Assembly (NCBI GenBank): GCA_947624845.1
Contig: CANQMB010000001.1
Location: 1-40,586 of the forward strand
Origin: an uncultured Bacilli bacterium
GTDB taxonomy: Bacteria > Bacillota_I > Bacilli_A > RF39 > UBA660
Length of the DNA: 40,586 nt
Direction of reading: 5' to 3'
This document shows, piece after piece, positions 25,065 through 31,942 of the stretch. The position numbers were made by a program, and so were the translations under genes. The notes below the pieces were generated by a model that did no database searches, was not told the DNA's origin, and worked only from the letters and a program-made list of their open reading frames with translations. Each line of letters starts with the position of its first letter. Position 1 is the stretch's first letter.

Positions 25065-25093
25065 GTTTCATCTGGATAGGGCTTTGGTATAAT
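25065..25093 (+). promoter_or_regulatory. Promoter of the PfkB-family kinase gene
   Basis: TATAAT at 25088-25093 preceded by TGG (extended -10), with a weak -35 GTTTCA (25065-25070) at 17 bases. The ATG is at 25114, behind GAGGAG. Confidence 0.55.
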
Positions 25094-25113
25094 AATAATG
25101 AGGAGTTGATTGG

Positions 25114-26022
25114 ATGGAAGCTATTTGTATTGGACATGTGTCCTATGATATTACGTTACCACTCTCATCTTATCCAGTAGAAAATACCAAAACGAGAATT
25201 TCAAAAACGATCGAATGTGGAGGCGGGCCTGCGTCAAATGCCGCTTATCTTCTTGCAAAATGGGGAATTCCGACTAGTTTTGTCGGTGTCGTTGGAAATG
25301 ATTATTATGGACAGAGAATTAAAGAGGAATTTGATTTGATTGGAGTAAATACCACTTATTTACAAGCCGCATTTCAGTATCAAACATCCAGCAGTTATAT
25401 TCTGGCCAATCAAAGTAATGGATCTAGAACCATCGTGACGGCCAAAGATTCTACTAGAGGGGATCTATTGGAAGGAGAAGTCGATGTTACTGGTGATTTT
25501 ATTTTAGTGGATGGAGAAGAGTTACAAACAGCCATTAAAATTCTTCAAGAAAAAAAAGAAGCCATTAGTATTTTAGATGCTGGATCATTAAAAGAATCGA
25601 CACTGACTCTTGGAAAAATGGTGACTTATATTGCCTGTTCAAAAGATTTTGCCGAAAGTTTTACGAAGACAAAAATTGATCATTATGATCTTGCTTTTTT
25701 AGCATCGATTCATAAACAGTTGGAAGATTATTTTCAAACGCAAGTAATTATTACATTGGAGGCGAAAGGATCTTTTATAAAGACAGATACCTATAAGATC
25801 ATTCCAAGTATCTCTGTAAAGCCAGTGGACTCTACTGGTGCTGGAGACATTTTTCATGGGGCATTGGCTTACTTTATTGGAAATCACTATGATTTAGAAA
25901 AAGCGGTTCGTCTTGCCAATGTAGCTGGTGCAATTTCAGTAGAGAGAATTGGGGGACGATTTGCGATGCCAAGTTTACAAGAAGTTTTTGAAAGAAGTAA
26001 AGAGTCTGATGAAGTTATATAA
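25114..26022 (+). CDS. PfkB-family sugar/nucleoside kinase
   Basis: 302 residues. The N-terminal part has CIGHVSYDITLPL and the glycine motif ECGGGPASNAAYLLAKWG. The C-terminal signature is PVDSTGAGDIFHGALAYF (catalytic base Asp245 in G-A-G-D). The family phosphorylates ribose, fructose, 2-keto-3-deoxygluconate or nucleosides using ATP; the substrate cannot be told from sequence alone, and no sugar transporter or catabolic gene is adjacent. The Smr gene starts inside its 3' end (14-base overlap), so the two are coupled. Confidence 0.88.
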   Translation: MEAICIGHVSYDITLPLSSYPVENTKTRISKTIECGGGPASNAAYLLAKWGIPTSFVGVVGNDYYGQRIKEEFDLIGVNTTYLQAAFQYQTSSSYILANQSNGSRTIVTAKDSTRGDLLEGEVDVTGDFILVDGEELQTAIKILQEKKEAISILDAGSLKESTLTLGKMVTYIACSKDFAESFTKTKIDHYDLAFLASIHKQLEDYFQTQVIITLEAKGSFIKTDTYKIIPSISVKPVDSTGAGDIFHGALAYFIGNHYDLEKAVRLANVAGAISVERIGGRFAMPSLQEVFERSKESDEVI

Positions 26023-26263
26023 AAATTATCCAACGCTCGATTTACATGGCTTAGATGCAGATTATGCAGAAATTTTAATTCGCGATTTTATTTCTGATCA
26101 AATCAAAATGAAAAATAAAGAGGGAATGATTATTCATGGCATTGGACAGGGGATTTTGAGAAAAAAGACACAGGAAGTGTTACGTCATCACCCTCAAGTA
26201 GAAAGTTTTCATATCGACAATTTTAATGTTGGTTGTACGATTGTGAAGTTGAAGTCGGATTGA
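26009..26263 (+). CDS. Small Smr-domain protein
   Basis: 84 residues. TLDLHGLDADYAEILIRDFI followed by GMIIHGIGQGILRKKTQEVL is the Smr signature: L-D-L-H-G near the start and H-G-x-G-x-G in the middle. Smr domains are found at the end of MutS2 and as stand-alone nucleases or RNA-binding proteins. Here it stands alone, with no MutS2 part. The ATG at 26009 lies inside the PfkB gene in another frame; the overlap implies coupling. Confidence 0.82.
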   Translation: MKLYKNYPTLDLHGLDADYAEILIRDFISDQIKMKNKEGMIIHGIGQGILRKKTQEVLRHHPQVESFHIDNFNVGCTIVKLKSD

Positions 26264-26288
26264 CATTGAGCCCTTTTTATGATAAAAT
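26260..26288 (+). promoter_or_regulatory. Promoter of the 26316 gene
   Basis: TTGACA (26260-26265), exactly 17 bases, TAAAAT (26283-26288). The -35 overlaps the TGA stop of the Smr gene. Confidence 0.7.
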
Positions 26289-26315
26289 AAGAAACCGCAA
26301 GTAAGGAGAAGAATT

Positions 26316-26810
26316 ATGTGGACAGAAGAATATGAAGCAAAAGGATTTCCATTGAGAAATTTTTTATTAAAATTAGTTTTCGTCGTTGTATTTTTGCTTT
26401 TACTCGTTTTTATTGTCTCTAAATTTACAACACCGAAGTTATCCATTCCTAAAGAAAATTTAACGACCATAACAGATGAAGTATTCTTAGAGAATATAGA
26501 GAAAATGAAAACTACAGCGACAGATTTTTATCGAAAAAAAGAGCTTCCAAAAAAAGAAGGGGAAACGGTAAAGTTATTGCTTTCAGATATGATTCAAAGT
26601 AGAATTATTGTTCCTTTAGCTGATAAAGATGATAAAGTTTGTAACATCAATAAGTCTTACGTGGAAATAAAAAAATTAGCAGTCGATTATTTAATGAAAG
26701 TAAATTTAAAATGCGGGAAAGTAGAAGACTATGTTTTAATTCCTATGGGCAGTTATTCTTATTGTGAAACCGCTATTTGTGAAAAGAAAAAAAGTGGAGA
26801 AAATGCATAA
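26316..26810 (+). CDS. Signal-anchored protein of unknown function
   Basis: 164 residues. Residues ~16-38 form one transmembrane segment (LLKLVFVVVFLLLLVFIVSKF) and the rest is outside the membrane. The outer part contains TDEVFLENIEKMKTTATDFY and four cysteines (KVCNINKS, NLKCGK and the close YCETAICEKK pair) that may form disulfides. AAGGAGAAG precedes the ATG. No family recognised. It stands between two strong promoters, so it is probably monocistronic. Confidence 0.6.
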   Translation: MWTEEYEAKGFPLRNFLLKLVFVVVFLLLLVFIVSKFTTPKLSIPKENLTTITDEVFLENIEKMKTTATDFYRKKELPKKEGETVKLLLSDMIQSRIIVPLADKDDKVCNINKSYVEIKKLAVDYLMKVNLKCGKVEDYVLIPMGSYSYCETAICEKKKSGENA

Positions 26811-26816
26811 TTTTAA

Positions 26817-26845
26817 TTGACATTTAAAGGAGTATATGGTATAAT
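26817..26845 (+). promoter_or_regulatory. Near-perfect vegetative promoter
   Basis: TTGACA (26817-26822), 17-base spacer, TATAAT (26840-26845), with TGG before the -10. This is the closest to consensus of any promoter in the window. Confidence 0.85.
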
Positions 26846-26902
26846 ATCTTTACTTTGAAGGTATCGGGGTCTTCAAATCATGTAGTTAGGGGGTTGAATA
26901 TA

Positions 26903-27319
26903 ATGAACGGTTTTATATTCGAATATTTAGATGAAAATGATTTTCGTAAAAAAGAAAGATCAGTAAGAAAATATAATATGCTTGCTTATAAGAAGTTGAC
27001 ATTTAATTATTATCCAGAACTTCGAAAAGGAAATTTTTTAGGAGAAGAAGTAGCACGTAGTGAGAAAGATAAGACAATTTCTTATGAATTAAAGTTACCG
27101 ACGGATGATTTATTTGCTAAAGTTCATGGAGAAATTCGTGTACATTATACAGTTTATACAGAAAAGAAAATCATTTTATTAACTAATATTACACCAGAGG
27201 GAATCTTAGATGAGGGTCATCGAGCTGAACTTTCTACTTATAAGGGCGTGATGATTTCTAAGACGAATCCAGAAAAAGATATGTTCAAAATCAATTTATT
27301 GAATATGTTACAAAAATAG
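26903..27319 (+). CDS. Hypothetical protein behind a consensus promoter
   Basis: 138 residues, not recognised. It appears soluble, basic and beta-rich (GEIRVHYTVYTEKKIILLTN), with no signal peptide. The ATG at 26903 follows AGGGGG at 10 bases; an in-frame ATG-less extension upstream overlaps the promoter. The 5' UTR contains a 7-bp hairpin right after the expected start of transcription. A terminator follows. The strong promoter suggests an abundant protein. Confidence 0.6.
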   Translation: MNGFIFEYLDENDFRKKERSVRKYNMLAYKKLTFNYYPELRKGNFLGEEVARSEKDKTISYELKLPTDDLFAKVHGEIRVHYTVYTEKKIILLTNITPEGILDEGHRAELSTYKGVMISKTNPEKDMFKINLLNMLQK

Positions 27320-27348
27320 AAAAAAAGTAGATTATTTGATTGTAGTCT

Positions 27349-27379
27349 AAAGTAGATATCTTGATGTCTACTTTTTTTT
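27349..27379 (+). terminator. Terminator after the 26903 gene
   Basis: AAAGTAGA (27349-27356) pairs with TCTACTTT (27367-27374), with additional ATC/GAT pairing in the loop, then a T run. Confidence 0.8.
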
Positions 27380-27395
27380 CGTCATTCGACATTCA

Positions 27396-27430
27396 TTGAC
27401 AAATAAAAAGATTCATGATATTTATATAAT
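27396..27430 (+). promoter_or_regulatory. Promoter of the DUF1292 / 868-aa operon
   Basis: TTGACA at 27396-27401; TATTTA at 17 bases (27419-27424) and a better TATAAT at 27425-27430 that is too far for the same -35. One of the two -10 boxes is used. Confidence 0.5.
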
Positions 27431-27456
27431 GTATAGTAAGAATTAAGAGGTGAACT

Positions 27457-27738
27457 ATGAACGAGAACGAAAAAATCACGATAAAAAAAGAGGGAAAAGA
27501 AGTAGAATGCGAAGTGTTGTTTACATTTGATTGCGAGGCAAATGGAAAATCTTACGTAGGTTATACAGATCATGAAGTAGATTCCAGAAATCGGAAAAAT
27601 ATCTATGTATCTTCTTATGATCCTGTTTTTAGGTTCGATAAGCTAGAAGAAGTGACAACGGAAGAAGAAAAAGAGATGATTGAAGATGTGTTAAATCAAA
27701 TTCGTAAAGATGCTGGAAGAGAGGGAGGTATAGAATGA
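27457..27738 (+). CDS. DUF1292 family protein
   Basis: 93 residues. It starts with a short polar tail, then EVLFTFDCEANGKSYVGYTD, NIYVSSYDPVFRFDKLEEVTT and EEEKEMIEDVLNQI. This is the DUF1292 pattern: Y-V-x-Y-T-D, N-I-Y-V-S-x-Y-D-P, then E-E-x-x-x-I-E-x-V-L. Small cytosolic proteins of unknown function, often near yrrK/ruvX in Firmicutes. AAGAGGTGAAC precedes the ATG. Its stop overlaps the start of the 868-residue gene (ATGA), tying the two together. Confidence 0.82.
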   Translation: MNENEKITIKKEGKEVECEVLFTFDCEANGKSYVGYTDHEVDSRNRKNIYVSSYDPVFRFDKLEEVTTEEEKEMIEDVLNQIRKDAGREGGIE

Positions 27739-30341
27739 CAATAGAAGAAGCGATAAGAATTTTAGGCGTTGATCCCAACAATACGACAAGCGAAGAGCTC
27801 GATGTTATCGTAGAAAATTTACGTCAGCGGTTTGAAGAACGACTACATTTGATGAATCCACAAGCGGTTATGGATCGGGTATATGAAGCAGCCGATGTCG
27901 TTCGACCATTTTTACCAAGCTCGATTCAACGGACAGAAGAACGGACTGAAGAACGTGAAGAGGATAATCCAATAGATGAACAGACTTTATCAATTGAAGA
28001 TCGATTATTAGAACTTCGCAGAAACCTTCTTCATATTTATTCTCAAGAAAGAGAAGAAGCATATCAAAATGGTCCTTTTAATGCAGAAGAGTATGAAAAA
28101 TTTACTGAAAAATATCGCAAATTAAAAGAAGAGGCCAATCAAGAATTAGAACAATTAAATAGACAATATAAAGAAGAAAAGGAAAAAGAAGCGAAGAGAA
28201 TCAAAGAAGTTTTAGCATCAATTGTAGATAAGGATGCGCCAATTCGGGACATAGAAAATAAATTAGCGGAAAGTAAAAAACGCTTTGTTTATATTTTCGC
28301 TCAAGAAAGAGAAGAAGCATATCAAAATGGTCCTTTTACTGCAGAAGAATATGAAAAATTTACTGAAAAGTATCGTAAATTAAAAGAGGAAGCCAACCAA
28401 GAATTAGAACAATTAAATAAACAATATAAAGAAGCAAAAGAAGGAAGACTCGGCCTCCCAGGATCCGTTTCAGGTGAGACGATGGGTCTTCCAGGACCTA
28501 CCATCGGAGAAATACCAGGTCTTCCAGGTCCCGTTTTAAAAGAAGAGGAAGATTCTATAGAAACAGAAAAAGATAAAATTCGAACGCTTCATACGATTCT
28601 TGCAGAAATTGAAGATGGTCTTATGATCGATAAAAAGAAAGATCATAAAGTATTGAGAGCATCGAATATCCAAGTTGCGGATTCTTTTAAAAAAGAGATG
28701 TCTTCAGGAAATTATTTATATAATATCGTTCATTTAGTTCCTACTCTTATTATTAAAGTACCAATTCAATTATTGACCAAATTAAAAAATAAAATTATGA
28801 GTAGTCAAGAGACAAAAGAGAGAATTGCTACTATGAAAGAGCGAATCGAAAATTTAAAAGAAGAAGATCTACAATTGATTTATGATGAATATAGAGCGGA
28901 TGAGACGATTCAAGATGATATACCAGTTGTCGTCAATGATTTATTGAAGTCAAGAATTAGCCGTTGGGTAGGCGAAAAGACTCAAGAATTAAGTGAAATG
29001 ACGGAAAGAATGATGTTGAATGTCATGGGTTCTTATCAAGAAGTTCAAGAAATTGATAAGATGTTAAAAACAGATAATCTAAGTGATGATGTCAAGGAAA
29101 TGTTAGAATATCGTAGACAAGAAATGATTCGTGGTAAAGATGAGATGATTGATACGATTCGACGCAATCAAAAAACGGAAAGACAATGGTATTCTGGAGG
29201 ACTTCATGGCATGGAAGAAGATATGAAGGCTAGAGAAAGTAAGCAATCCAAAGTTGGTTATCGTTTTGCGAAAGAATCTAGAATTCATAATGTAGAGTTA
29301 GATAAAGAAATTGCCCAATGTGAACGGGATGAAAAATATGCAATTCTTCAAGGAGATGCCGAAGGTGCGATGAACGCTTTCATGAATCGAGAAATGCTAT
29401 TGAGCAAGAATACAAAAATTGAGGATAGCGTCTTTGGAAAACGTTCTGTAGGAGATAAGTATTATAGTCCACTTCCTAGTATGCCAAATTATAATAATGA
29501 TCCGTTTGTTAGAGATTTATTTACTTCAATGGCACTCGTTGGTGCAGTCGCAAGTGCTGCCAATGGAATTATTACTCATCAAGTAGAAAGTAAGAAAATT
29601 TTAGAAAATCAAAATGATGATACGATGAAAGAAGTACATCAGTTAGGGAACGAGTTAAAAGGACAGAGTGATACATTTGCAAAAGGAATCAAGCAACAAA
29701 CACAACAGAGTGTTCATGATGCCACTGGCACAATCGAAAGAACGACTTTAGATAAAAATAATTGGAATTTTACAGATCAATATCATGTAGATGACTCTCT
29801 TGGACATCAAGCTTATAATGAGTTGTACCAAAATACAGAGGGTGCCTTTACAAAGATTGCCAGTGATTACACGAGTGGAGCACTAAGTTCTAAGGAAGCC
29901 TTAGATGCAATTAGTGATGTTGCTGCCAACACACAACAACATTTGAATGCTGTTTATGGAGCATGTAGACCAATTATGCAAGAGTATGCCAAAACTCATC
30001 CACAATTCGATTTGGAAGGAGCTCTTTCTTCCATGGATTCTTTAATCCAAAATCCAGAAGCAATCATTAATATGAATGAGGCAATGCAAAGAAGTGTAGA
30101 TATTGGAGAACAAATTGCCAATCTGACTGCCAATCAAGCAGATGTGATTGCTACGCTTCCAAGCGATTTATCGACTACATTAATTGGTTCTTTAACTTCC
30201 GCTGCTTTAGCATCCAATGTAGCAAATTCAATGAATTATTCTAAGAGAAAATCTTCTTATGGAAATTCCGTAACCGACATGGTCGAAGATTTTGTTTCAC
30301 AACAAGCAGAAGAGCAAGTAGAAAAAACAAGTAAAAAATAG
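27735..30341 (+). CDS. Large coiled-coil protein with internal duplication and GLPG repeats
   Basis: 868 residues, no known family as a whole. Residues ~1-55 look like a J-domain-type helical start (EEAIRILGVDPNNTTSEEL) but lack the HPD motif. Next come long charged coiled coils with a duplicated 45-residue block (starting QEREEAYQNGPF, then EEYEKFTEKYRKLKEEANQE). A short collagen-like part follows with three GLPG units (GLPGSV, GLPGPT, GLPGPV). An amphipathic patch (IVHLVPTLIIKVPIQLLTKL) comes next, then more coiled coil. The C-terminal third is Ala/Ser/Gln-rich with two weakly hydrophobic stretches (SMALVGAVASAANGIITHQ, STTLIGSLTSAALASNVANS). It is probably a cytoplasmic or membrane-associated structural protein. 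It overlaps the DUF1292 gene by ATGA. Confidence 0.7.
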   Translation: MTIEEAIRILGVDPNNTTSEELDVIVENLRQRFEERLHLMNPQAVMDRVYEAADVVRPFLPSSIQRTEERTEEREEDNPIDEQTLSIEDRLLELRRNLLHIYSQEREEAYQNGPFNAEEYEKFTEKYRKLKEEANQELEQLNRQYKEEKEKEAKRIKEVLASIVDKDAPIRDIENKLAESKKRFVYIFAQEREEAYQNGPFTAEEYEKFTEKYRKLKEEANQELEQLNKQYKEAKEGRLGLPGSVSGETMGLPGPTIGEIPGLPGPVLKEEEDSIETEKDKIRTLHTILAEIEDGLMIDKKKDHKVLRASNIQVADSFKKEMSSGNYLYNIVHLVPTLIIKVPIQLLTKLKNKIMSSQETKERIATMKERIENLKEEDLQLIYDEYRADETIQDDIPVVVNDLLKSRISRWVGEKTQELSEMTERMMLNVMGSYQEVQEIDKMLKTDNLSDDVKEMLEYRRQEMIRGKDEMIDTIRRNQKTERQWYSGGLHGMEEDMKARESKQSKVGYRFAKESRIHNVELDKEIAQCERDEKYAILQGDAEGAMNAFMNREMLLSKNTKIEDSVFGKRSVGDKYYSPLPSMPNYNNDPFVRDLFTSMALVGAVASAANGIITHQVESKKILENQNDDTMKEVHQLGNELKGQSDTFAKGIKQQTQQSVHDATGTIERTTLDKNNWNFTDQYHVDDSLGHQAYNELYQNTEGAFTKIASDYTSGALSSKEALDAISDVAANTQQHLNAVYGACRPIMQEYAKTHPQFDLEGALSSMDSLIQNPEAIINMNEAMQRSVDIGEQIANLTANQADVIATLPSDLSTTLIGSLTSAALASNVANSMNYSKRKSSYGNSVTDMVEDFVSQQAEEQVEKTSKK
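28042..28434 (+). repeat. 135-bp direct repeat pair, period 258 bp
   Basis: 28042-28176 and 28300-28434 are almost identical (starting CTCAAGAAAGAGAAGAAGC) and encode the same 45 residues with only small changes. The offset is 86 codons, so the duplication keeps frame. Confidence 0.9.
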
Positions 30342-30343
30342 TT

Positions 30344-30371
30344 GACTTTTTAAAAAAAAGTACATATAATA
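30344..30371 (+). promoter_or_regulatory. Promoter of the infC-rpmI-rplT operon
   Basis: TTGACT (30344-30349), 16 bases, TATAAT (30366-30371), immediately after the stop of the 868-residue gene. Confidence 0.75.
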
Positions 30372-30377
30372 TTAACA

Positions 30378-30497
30378 GTCAAGAAAAGGAAAGCGATGAA
30401 ATATCCACCTGATTGCGAAAAGCGATGGGTTCAAAGCCAAAAAAATATAGAGATTGTTCTATTGGTTTTAAAGTGGATATTTACGTATCCACTTTTC
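30378..30497 (+). promoter_or_regulatory. L20-type ribosomal-protein leader with transcription attenuator
   Basis: The ~120-base leader before infC ends in a terminator: AAGTGGATA (30471-30479), loop TTTACG, TATCCACTT (30486-30494), then TTC. An upstream segment, AAATATCCAC (30400-30409), is an exact complement of GTGGATATTT (30473-30482), so it can form an antiterminator that excludes the hairpin. In Bacillus the infC-rpmI-rplT leader is bound by L20, which favours the terminator. The position and the two-state pairing fit that system; the detailed L20-binding fold was not checked. Confidence 0.75.
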
Positions 30498-30516
30498 TTC
30501 ATTTATGGAGGTGTTA

Positions 30517-31050
30517 ATTATCGCAAGCAATAAAAATAACATGATGATTAACGAACAGATTAAAGAAAAGGAAGTTTTAGTGATTGGTCCCAATGGAGAA
30601 CAAGTAGGAATTAAATCCATTGAGGATGCATTGACACTGGCTAGGTATGCTGCTCTAGATTTAGTGTTGATGAGTCCGAATGCGAATCCACCTGTTTGTA
30701 AAGTAATGGACTATAATAAATATCGCTATGAAAAACAGAAGAAAGAAAAGGAAGCATTAAAAAGACAAAGAGCTAACATGTCTGAATTAAAAGAGTATCG
30801 TCTTTCTCCAACCATTGATGTCGGAGATTTTGAAACGAAACTTCGGAATGCTTTAAAATATTTACAAAAAGGGGATCGGATCAAATTAACTGTTCGTTTT
30901 AAGGGTCGCCAAATGGCTCATACCGATCTTGGTAAAGAGGTCATCATGCGTTTTATTGAAAAAACCCAAGACTATGCGGAAGTAGACCAACAACCAAAAT
31001 TAGATGGAAGAGTCATGTCTTGTATATTAGTGCCTAAAAAAGAAAAATAA
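30517..31050 (+). CDS. infC: Translation initiation factor IF-3, probable AUU/AUC start
   Basis: The protein core (INEQIKEKEVLVIGPNGEQVG, LDLVLMSPNANPPVCKVMDYNKYRYE, KEYRLSPTIDVGDFETKLRNA, IKLTVRFKGRQMAH) is a full IF3 with N and C domains; it helps select the start codon and prevents early 50S joining. The strong GGAGGTG (30507-30513) is followed by ATT at 30517 and ATC at 30520, at 5 and 8 bases from GGAGG. The ATG at 30505 overlaps that SD and the ATG at 30541 is 29 bases away. Geobacillus and E. coli infC use AUU, so I call ATT 30517 (ATC 30520 equally possible). Length is 177-178 residues. Confidence 0.93.
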   Translation: MIASNKNNMMINEQIKEKEVLVIGPNGEQVGIKSIEDALTLARYAALDLVLMSPNANPPVCKVMDYNKYRYEKQKKEKEALKRQRANMSELKEYRLSPTIDVGDFETKLRNALKYLQKGDRIKLTVRFKGRQMAHTDLGKEVIMRFIEKTQDYAEVDQQPKLDGRVMSCILVPKKEK

Positions 31051-31063
31051 TAGGAGGAATTTT

Positions 31064-31255
31064 ATGCCAAAGTTAAAAACACATAAAGGAACAAAAAAAG
31101 TTTTAAAAATAAGAAAAGGTGGGACCATTAGTATTGGAAGACCAGGAAGTCGTCACAATACAGGTAAAAAATCTAGTGCCGTAAATCGTAAAAACAGAAA
31201 AGGATCTACATTAAGTAAGGCAGATCAAACAAGATTTAAGAACATTATTAAATAA
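31064..31255 (+). CDS. rpmI: 50S ribosomal protein L35
   Basis: 63 residues, MPKLKTHKGTKKVLKIRKGG then RHNTGKKS and a final LSKADQTRFKNIIK: basic and of normal length for L35. It lies 13 bases after infC and 18 before rplT with good RBSs (AGGAGG), in the standard operon order. Confidence 0.96.
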   Translation: MPKLKTHKGTKKVLKIRKGGTISIGRPGSRHNTGKKSSAVNRKNRKGSTLSKADQTRFKNIIK

Positions 31256-31273
31256 GTAAGAGGAGGATAAAAT

Positions 31274-31855
31274 ATGGCAAGAGTAAAAAACGGAGCAGTA
31301 ACAAAAGCTCGTCATAAAAAAGTTTTAAAACAAGCCAAAGGATATTTTGGTAGTAAACATCGTTTGTATAAAACAGCGAAAGAACAATTAATGCATTCTG
31401 GACAATATGCTTTCCGTGATCGCAAACAGAAGAAAAGAGATTTCAGAAAGTTATGGATTACTAGAATCAATGCCGCTTGTCGTGAAAATGGTGTGAGTTA
31501 TTCTAGATTTATTGAAGGATTGACAAAAGCGGGAGTGGAAGTCAATCGTAAAATGTTATCAGAAATTGCGATTCATGACAAAGAAGCTTTCAAAGAACTT
31601 GTAAAAGTTGCTGAAGATGGTAGAAATGGAAAAGTGAAGAAAGCAGAAATCGAGGCAATTCAAGAAGTAACTTTAGCAAAAGAAAGCAAGGAAAAGAAAG
31701 AAGCCCAAGTGGATTCAAAGAAAAAAGAAGAAAAAGCAGCAACGGTAGATTATTCTAAAATGACGGTAGCAGAATTGAAAGAATTAGCAAAAAAACAAGG
31801 AATATCAGGGGTATCTACTATGAAAAAAGCAGATTTAATCGCTGCATTAAAATAA
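31274..31855 (+). CDS. rplT: 50S ribosomal protein L20 with an extra C-terminal Rho_N/SAP-like module
   Basis: 193 residues instead of ~118. Residues 1-116 are ordinary L20 (MARVKNGAVTKARHKKVLKQ, then GSKHRLYKTAKEQLMHS, RDRKQKKRDFRKLWITRIN and SRFIEGLTKAGVEVNRKML). A Lys/Glu linker (~117-160) is followed by a 32-residue module (162-193) starting KMTVAELKELAKKQGIS and ending TMKKADLIAALK. It looks like the helix-extended-loop-helix of Rho N-terminal/SAP folds. The same module ends S2 downstream. L20 builds the early 50S subunit and is the likely feedback regulator of this operon. RBS AGAGGAGG. Confidence 0.95.
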   Translation: MARVKNGAVTKARHKKVLKQAKGYFGSKHRLYKTAKEQLMHSGQYAFRDRKQKKRDFRKLWITRINAACRENGVSYSRFIEGLTKAGVEVNRKMLSEIAIHDKEAFKELVKVAEDGRNGKVKKAEIEAIQEVTLAKESKEKKEAQVDSKKKEEKAATVDYSKMTVAELKELAKKQGISGVSTMKKADLIAALK

Positions 31856-31866
31856 AACATATTGGT

Positions 31867-31904
31867 GAATTTATTAGCCGAGTGCCTTCGGGTGGTTAAT
31901 ATTC
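31867..31904 (+). promoter_or_regulatory. Structured element with UUCG tetraloop before rpsB
   Basis: In the 87-base gap between rplT and rpsB, GAAT (31867) pairs with ATTC (31901), ATTAGCC (31873-31879) with GGTTAAT (31894-31900), and a top GCC-TTCG-GGT forms a stable tetraloop hairpin with a small internal bulge. There is no T run, so this is not a terminator. A cis-regulatory leader for S2/EF-Ts is possible; I do not know a named family. Confidence 0.5.
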
Positions 31905-31942
31905 GAAACTAATAGAAGAAAAAACGAAAAGGAGAAAAATAT

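Noticed and set aside
28450..28545. True collagen domain in the 868-residue protein
   Set aside because: Only three GLPG units separated by other residues, no continuous G-x-y triplets.
30415..30445. tRNA-like GGGTTCAAAGCC segment before infC
   Set aside because: It resembles a T-loop, but no acceptor or anticodon arms can be built; it is part of the ribosomal-protein leader.
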